Assembly: GCA_002369315.1 (NCBI GenBank)
Contig: DFDW01000042.1
Location: forward strand, 1 to 36,408
Reading direction: 5' to 3'
Origin: Ruminococcaceae bacterium UBA3818
GTDB taxonomy: Bacteria; Bacillota; Clostridia; Oscillospirales; Ruminococcaceae
Length of the DNA stretch: 36,408 bases
The notes beneath the pieces were generated by a model that did not search any database, was not told the DNA's origin, and saw only the letters and a list, made by a program, of their open reading frames with translations. The position numbers and the translations under genes were made by a program. Position 1 is the stretch's first letter. Each line of letters begins with the position of its first letter. Of this stretch, positions 32,154 to 36,408 are shown piece by piece.

Positions 32154-33165
32154 AGCGCACCTCCCATTTCTCTGCCGCAATTGCTGCTGTCACACCGTTT
32201 AATGCATTTTTTTTGACGATCAGTTTTTCTGCGCCGTACAATGCGGCTCGTTCGCATACATTATCGATTCCTGTAACACTTTGCACAAAAGTTGAGGGTG
32301 TAAAAGACCCCTTTACCATTTTTAAATCCTCTGCGGAATAAAAAGAAACCGGCCAATTATTCTCTTGGCAATAGGCCAGAAGTCCAGACTCCTGTGCTTT
32401 CAAATCGATAGAGGCAACGCATTTAATGGAACGCCGGTCGATATGGTTTTGCTTTAAAACCGTGTCAACCGTTTCACAAATCGCTTTGGCAGATATGCCT
32501 TTTTTACATCCGATGCCAAGATGAAGAATCTTTGGTATCAAACGGAGTGTTTGGTCGAACGGTTCGTCGGTTCTATAGCTGATGCAAATTCCCACATCGC
32601 CTGCGATTCCCGGTACCAAGCCGTTGGGGTAAGGGGTCAGCACTGGAAAATCGCTGTGTAAAGGAATATCCTGTTCCAGAATTCCAGACGAAACCGCTTT
32701 TGCTTTGTGGATATCTGCGATGATATATCCATTTTGTGTTGCCCAAGCGTCTGCTGAAAATTTATGATTGATATCGGAAGCAGTCGTAATGACAGGAATA
32801 GAGTCCAAACTTTTTGCCAATTTCGACGCTATGGCGTTGGCGCCTCCGATGTGCCCGGAAAGAAGAGAAATCGTAAAGTGAGCCAATTCATCTACGACGA
32901 TTACCGCGGGATCGGATTTTTTGTCGCGGATATGGGGTGCAATTTCCCGCACGGCGATGCCGCAGGAGCCAATAAAAACCATTGTGTCTGCCCATTCAAA
33001 CATAGATCCGTAGAAGAGGGAAGATGGTTGGCACAGCGGCTGGAATCCGCTTTCCTCAAACCGTTCCTTGGTAAATGCGCGGATTTCCTCGGCTTTGAAG
33101 TGCTCCATAACAGTTCTTGCGGTTTTGCAGCCTTGCCGGCTGTAAGCAAATATTGCGATTTTCAT
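32146..33165 (-). CDS. cbiG: Cobalt-precorrin-5A hydrolase CbiG
   Basis: Opens the delta-lactone of cobalt-precorrin-5A and releases acetaldehyde, a step found only in the anaerobic route. The 339 residues have the N-terminal CbiG domain (FIGSCGIAVREIAPHI, DELAHFTISLLSGHIGGANAIA) and the C-terminal CobE/CbiG domain (LHLGIGCKKGISAKAI). The start at 33165 follows GAGAGGCGATAAA and overlaps the cbiF stop by 4 bases; the longer frame to 33240 reads into cbiF. Confidence 0.93.
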   Translation of the reverse strand: MKIAIFAYSRQGCKTARTVMEHFKAEEIRAFTKERFEESGFQPLCQPSSLFYGSMFEWADTMVFIGSCGIAVREIAPHIRDKKSDPAVIVVDELAHFTISLLSGHIGGANAIASKLAKSLDSIPVITTASDINHKFSADAWATQNGYIIADIHKAKAVSSGILEQDIPLHSDFPVLTPYPNGLVPGIAGDVGICISYRTDEPFDQTLRLIPKILHLGIGCKKGISAKAICETVDTVLKQNHIDRRSIKCVASIDLKAQESGLLAYCQENNWPVSFYSAEDLKMVKGSFTPSTFVQSVTGIDNVCERAALYGAEKLIVKKNALNGVTAAIAAEKWEVRFE

Positions 33166-33917
33166 TTTATCGCCTCTCGATATTCGGTAGAAAAACCGGG
33201 ATGATATAATAGGGAGCGAAGATACTCGTCTCCCATACAATTCCCGACGATGATCAGCGCGGTTTTGGTCAGATGATTCCCGGCAACAGTCTCATGCAAA
33301 GTATCCACTGTGCAGCGGAAAATTTTCTCTTCCGGCCAAGTGGCCTTATACACGATTGCCACCGGTGTGTCTTGAGGATATCCGCCAGCCAGAAGGTCAT
33401 CCTGCAGTTTTTCGGTCAAAGAGGTGCTGAGAAAAAGGACCATAGTAGACTGATGAGCTGACAACGACCGAATCGATTCCCGATCAGGTACTGGCGTCCG
33501 TCCAGCCGCCCGGGTAATAATAACCGTTTGGCTCACACCTGGCAAGGTGTATTCTGTTTTCAAAGATGCGGCGGCTCCGCAAAAAGAACTGACGCCGGGG
33601 CAGACGTCGTAGCCAATTTCCAACCGATCCAGTTCGTCGAACTGTTCCCGGACAGCGCCATAAACGCTGGAGTCGCCGGAGTGAAGACGTACCGTGTTTT
33701 TCCCATGGGCTTCGGCTGCCTGTATGACCTCAATGACCTGTTCTAATGTCATTTTAGCGCTGTCATGAATCTCACAACCTTTTTTCGTATAGGTAAGCAA
33801 TTCCGGATTGACTAAAGAACCGGCGTAAATTACAACATCTGCTTCTCCCAGCATCTGCGCACCTCTAATCGTGATCAGATCAGCAGCACCGCAGCCAGCT
33901 CCAACAAAATGGACCAT
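33162..33917 (-). CDS. cbiF: Cobalt-precorrin-4 C11-methyltransferase CbiF
   Basis: Methylates C11 of the corrin ring precursor (CobM family). The 251 residues start with VHFVGAGCGAADLITIRG, then YAGSLV (about residue 30), RLHSGDSSVYGA near residue 80, and a C-terminal IIVGNCMG. The start at 33917 follows GGAGGAATGATTTT; a 30-residue longer frame inside cbiD is rejected. It begins 4 bases after the cbiD stop. Confidence 0.94.
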   Translation of the reverse strand: MVHFVGAGCGAADLITIRGAQMLGEADVVIYAGSLVNPELLTYTKKGCEIHDSAKMTLEQVIEVIQAAEAHGKNTVRLHSGDSSVYGAVREQFDELDRLEIGYDVCPGVSSFCGAAASLKTEYTLPGVSQTVIITRAAGRTPVPDRESIRSLSAHQSTMVLFLSTSLTEKLQDDLLAGGYPQDTPVAIVYKATWPEEKIFRCTVDTLHETVAGNHLTKTALIIVGNCMGDEYLRSLLYHPGFSTEYREAIK

Positions 33918-33921
33918 AAAA

Positions 33922-35133
33922 TCATTCCTCCGATATTTTGCGCAATAACAATCGAGCACACTTTGTTTCGCATAAAAACCCGTATTGTTTGGAAAAAAGT
34001 ATTGCACCTGTTTTGATTGCTCCGTTCACGCGATTATTTATAATAAACGAGATTCGTTCGGCTAGACGTTCCAATGTCCTTTCCCGCATTCCCGATTCGT
34101 CCAAAATACGAATCGCATCGTCGCAGGTCGCGCATGACAGTATGTCGGAAACAGAAGACGCATCCAAGCCGGATGCTCCGGCATACGCCGCCAGAATCTC
34201 CATACGGCAATCGCCATATTTGGAATGTGTATTCAGCATACCGCCTGCAATTTTTACCAGCTTGCCGATATGACCAATCAGCAGAGCGCCCCGAAATCCA
34301 AGTTCCTTACAGATATCCAGCGTATCACCCACAAAGTTGGAAGTCATCACAGCGGCAGTTGGGTCTATGTTGATATTCTGCTGAATATAGTCAAATCCGT
34401 AGTTGCCAGGGGTCAACAGCACATAATCGGCTCCATTCACCCGGCGTTGGTGAAGTTCCACTCGGATTGTGTCTATCAATGCCTGTTCGCTCATGGGTTC
34501 CACAATTCCCGTGGTACCCAAAATAGAGATACCGCCTAAAATCCCCAGCCTTGCATTAAAGGTTTTCTTCGCAATTTCTTCTCCCTCCGGTACCGAAATG
34601 GTCACAGAAAGCCCGCCGTGATAATCCGTCATCCTGCAGATTTCCTCCAGATTCTCCCGAATCATGCGGCGGGGAACGGAGTTGATGGCAGCTGCGCCCA
34701 CAGGTTGATCCAAGCCCCGCTTTGTAACACGTCCGACACCTTCGCCGCCGTCGATGATGATTTCCGGTGATTCCAGATAAGATACTGATGCAAAAATGAG
34801 TGTGCCTTTTGTTACATCCGGATCATCTCCGCTATCTTTTTCAATGGCACAGGAAACGCTGCCCACCCCTCTTTCAATCTGCAATACAGGAAGATCTAAT
34901 CTAATTCCTTTGGGCGTATCCAAGAGAATCCGTTCTTTTTTTCCGCCTGTCAGCAGCATCCACGCAGCAGCTTTCGCAGCTGCTGCGGCACAGGAACCAG
35001 TGGTATATCCAAGGCGGAGCTTTTTTCCATCCTTTATGGTATATCTGTCCCCTTGGCGGACGATAGAATCTCTTCCCGGTAAAATTGCGGAAGTCTGCTT
35101 GTCCATCCTCAAAGGTGAGCTCATGTCAATCAT
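33922..35133 (-). CDS. cbiD: Cobalt-precorrin-5B C1-methyltransferase CbiD
   Basis: Methylates C1 in the anaerobic corrin pathway and is one of its marker enzymes. The 403 residues contain the family N-terminal LRLGYTTGSCAAAAAKAA, then VGRVTKRGLDQPVGAAAINSVPR, GILGGISILGTTGIVEPMSE, and LIGHIGKLVKIAGGMLNTHS. The start at 35133 follows AAAGGAG by 11 bases; ATG 35124 (MSSPLRMDK) is possible, while ATG 35169 lacks a ribosome site. It is the first intact gene after the riboswitch, 66 bases beyond the ABC remnant. Confidence 0.93.
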   Translation of the reverse strand: MIDMSSPLRMDKQTSAILPGRDSIVRQGDRYTIKDGKKLRLGYTTGSCAAAAAKAAAWMLLTGGKKERILLDTPKGIRLDLPVLQIERGVGSVSCAIEKDSGDDPDVTKGTLIFASVSYLESPEIIIDGGEGVGRVTKRGLDQPVGAAAINSVPRRMIRENLEEICRMTDYHGGLSVTISVPEGEEIAKKTFNARLGILGGISILGTTGIVEPMSEQALIDTIRVELHQRRVNGADYVLLTPGNYGFDYIQQNINIDPTAAVMTSNFVGDTLDICKELGFRGALLIGHIGKLVKIAGGMLNTHSKYGDCRMEILAAYAGASGLDASSVSDILSCATCDDAIRILDESGMRERTLERLAERISFIINNRVNGAIKTGAILFSKQYGFLCETKCARLLLRKISEE

Positions 35134-35199
35134 GGCGGAGTTTTCTCCTTTCAACAGGATTAGATGCAAAAGTGAGTGAAAAGAGGATAAAATATGGTT

Positions 35200-35781
35200 T
35201 CACAGCACACAGGGACAATAAACAGGAATATTGTTTTTTTTCGCCAGTTCCAGGAGCCTAGCGTTTGCCTGGTTAAAAGTCCCAATATTCGTTCCGGCAT
35301 CGATTACCGCTTCGCACTGCAATAAAAACGAGGCAGCTTTTTGCAGAAGTTCCTCGGTGATTGCTTCAAAAGCAGGAGAGACGACTACGCAGCCGCTTAG
35401 TTCTCGCGCCACCTGATAATCCACATCATTTTCAAACAGGATTCCAACCGCAAAAGGGATCTTTTTCTTTTGCCGCGCTCTGTAGAAAGGAATACCACAG
35501 CCATTGCCGGCTACGACGAATACTTTGGGATCGCCAGGCGGTTTTTCCAGTTCTATGCTGCCGAACAGCAGGTTATAGGAGCCATATTGCATATTGTACA
35601 ACTCTTCGATTGCATGGCCTTTCAGTATGGCTTCCGGCGAACCATAAGCTTCAATGGTGTCGCCTTTCACACAAAGAAGATAATCGGAAAATTTCATTGC
35701 CAAATCGATTTCATGGAGGGACATAATAATGGTGATATTTCTTTGTGCCATTTCCCGAAGAATATCCAAAAGCTCAATTCT
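35200..35781 (-). pseudogene. Truncated ABC-transporter ATPase (C-terminal part only)
   Basis: About 193 codons that match the C-terminal half of a FecE/BtuD-type ATP-binding protein with an extra C-terminal domain. The reading frame enters at IELLDILREM, just after where Walker B and the D-loop should be, and keeps the H-loop (IIMSLHEIDLAMK). The extra domain follows (KVFVVAGNGCGIPFYRA, GILFENDVDYQVAREL). Walker A, the Q-loop, signature and Walker B are all absent. The match starts directly at the T run of the upstream terminator, so a deletion appears to have removed the 5' half. No start codon with a ribosome site is visible. The remaining frame is free of stops, so the loss may be recent. 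Confidence 0.8.
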
Positions 35782-35827
35782 GCAAAAATAAAGGCTGCGG
35801 CAGTCTGTAAAAAAGACTACCGCAGCC
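35781..35827 (-). terminator. Terminator of the cobalamin riboswitch expression platform
   Basis: A 14-bp stem with one mismatch (GGCTGCGG-AGTCT and AGACT-CCGCAGCC, 35793-35827 on the forward strand) has a 7-base loop and is followed on the reverse strand by TTTATTTTTG. It lies about 65 bases beyond the aptamer, where the expression platform is expected. Confidence 0.88.
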
Positions 35828-35889
35828 GATTTCCTGCAAAATAAAACTGCCCATTTCTCCAACATCGAGAGCAAACAGACATCAACACA

Positions 35890-36062
35890 TTTAAGCAGGT
35901 CTCCTGACTCGCGTATCATAGCCATCCGCACTGCCTTCTCAGGATTTTCCCAATGGCTGACTTTCGTCACGTGCGGTGCCTCCTCGCATACAGTGGCGGT
36001 ACCGTCCCGGATTCTAACCGGGTTCACTATTCTCCACCAACTCCTATCGAAATTGGCGGCAC
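35890..36062 (-). promoter_or_regulatory. Cobalamin (AdoCbl) riboswitch
   Basis: On the reverse strand the RNA shows the B12 box GCCACTG (forward 35991-35997), the hairpin CCCGGTTAGAATCCGGG just upstream of it, and the closing GAGTCAGGAGACCTGC (forward 35895-35910), the standard order of the cobalamin element. Binding of the cofactor should favour the terminator at 35781-35827 and shut the cbi genes down. Confidence 0.95.
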
Positions 36063-36088
36063 TTAAATGCTATATTTAATTGTTTTTT

Positions 36089-36117
36089 ATCATACTACCG
36101 GCGCTTTCATTTGTCAA
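36089..36117 (-). promoter_or_regulatory. Promoter of the riboswitch and cbi operon
   Basis: Reverse-strand TTGACA (forward 36112-36117) and TATGAT (forward 36089-36094) with a 17-base spacer. Transcription should start about 20 bases before the aptamer. Bases 36118-36219 between this promoter and the tRNA promoter hold nothing I can name. Confidence 0.9.
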
Positions 36118-36219
36118 TCTTTTAGAAAAGGTTCCGGGCATATTGTATGTCTTCTGAATCGGATCAAGCTGCTTTTTCCAAAAGACAGACAAATATCTCC
36201 ATGTTTTTCAGATTTATAA

Positions 36220-36248
36220 TTGACAAAATAAAATAAATCCGATATAAT
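36220..36248 (+). promoter_or_regulatory. Consensus promoter of the tRNA-Val/tRNA-Asp cluster
   Basis: TTGACA (36220-36225) and TATAAT (36243-36248) with a 17-base spacer, a perfect sigma-A promoter, divergent from the cbi promoter. Confidence 0.93.
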
Positions 36249-36278
36249 AAAACACGTCGCTGAAAAGCGAAGAAGAGT

Positions 36279-36354
36279 GGGAGCATAGCTCAGCTGGGAG
36301 AGCATCTGCCTTACAAGCAGAGGGTCACAGGTTCGAGCCCTGTTGTTCCCACCA
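36279..36354 (+). tRNA. tRNA-Val (anticodon TAC)
   Basis: A full 76-nt cloverleaf: acceptor GGGAGCA pairs with TGTTCCC (one G-T pair), anticodon loop CTTACAA with anticodon TAC for valine, T-loop GTTCGAG, and CCA encoded at 36352-36354. Confidence 0.96.
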
Positions 36355-36359
36355 AAAAT

Positions 36360-36408
36360 GGCCTGGTAGTTCAGTTGGTTAGAACGCTAGCCTGTCACGC
36401 TAGAGGTC
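36360..36408 (+). tRNA. tRNA-Asp (anticodon GTC), cut by window end
   Basis: Starts 5 bases after tRNA-Val. The D-arm TAGTTCAGTTGGTTAGA and the anticodon arm CTAGC-CTGTCAC-GCTAG (anticodon GTC, aspartate) are present; the T arm and acceptor 3' side lie beyond the window. Confidence 0.92.

Noticed and set aside
35782..36027. Reverse-strand frame upstream of the ABC remnant, in frame with it
   Set aside because: It translates the riboswitch aptamer and terminator, which are structured RNA. The protein-like part begins only at 35781.
1..36408. CRISPR arrays, insertion sequences, integrases, toxin-antitoxin pairs
   Set aside because: I saw no regularly spaced repeats, transposase or integrase motifs, or paired small toxin/antitoxin genes in any part of the window.

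Overview
The window looks like chromosome of a spore-forming, Gram-positive Clostridia-type bacterium (Firmicutes, medium GC; an Oscillospirales-like relative is possible but not proven). The reasons are a complete set of spoIIIA sporulation genes, a T-box leader before tyrS, A/G-rich Shine-Dalgarno sites, near-consensus sigma-A promoters, and gene strings that are classic for the group (nusB-xseA-xseB-ispA-dxs-tlyA-nadK-argR-recN, and phoH-ybeY-era-yqzL-recO-mutS2). No insertion sequence, prophage or CRISPR array was seen.

Layout. 1-300: tRNA-Gly with a consensus promoter and two tandem hairpin terminators. 301-1753: spoIIIAA and spoIIIAB. 1754-5113: three genes that interrupt the sporulation cluster, namely a reverse-strand TrmH-type RNA methyltransferase, a patatin-like hydrolase, and a DUF362/ferredoxin protein whose promoter looks MerR-controlled; a possible 24-codon gene follows. 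5114-8529: spoIIIAC to spoIIIAH. 8531-20440: Asp23 protein, then a tightly packed run of nusB, a TsaD-like protein, xseA, xseB, ispA, a DUF212 protein, dxs, tlyA, nadK, argR, recN and a ThrE-type exporter. 20486-22086: T-box leader and tyrS. 22122-28955: phoH, ybeY, era, yqzL-like, recO, mutS2 and a membrane-anchored helix-hairpin-helix protein. 28952-29158: a small reverse-strand gene meeting the previous one tail to tail. 29444-36117, reverse strand: a cobalamin riboswitch, a decapitated ABC-transporter ATPase, then cbiD, cbiF, cbiG, cbiH and a cbiJ-cbiE-cbiT fusion. 36220-36408: promoter, tRNA-Val and the start of tRNA-Asp.

How the genes fit together. SpoIIIAA-AH build the mother-cell part of the channel that feeds the forespore. 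The nusB-recN block mixes transcription, DNA repair, isoprenoid and NADP supply genes in a conserved order. The corrin operon encodes an unbroken series of anaerobic cobalamin steps, from cobalt-factor III (CbiH) through CbiF, CbiG, CbiD, CbiJ, CbiE and CbiT to cobalt-precorrin-8, under an AdoCbl riboswitch.

The most notable points are the split spoIIIA cluster, the riboswitch joined to a truncated ABC ATPase ahead of the cbi genes, the CbiJET triple fusion, the MerR-like operator without a MerR gene nearby, and the convergent overlapping gene pair at 28.9 kb. I found no clear sign of a wholly new multi-gene system; the window is mostly well-known housekeeping, sporulation and cofactor genes.
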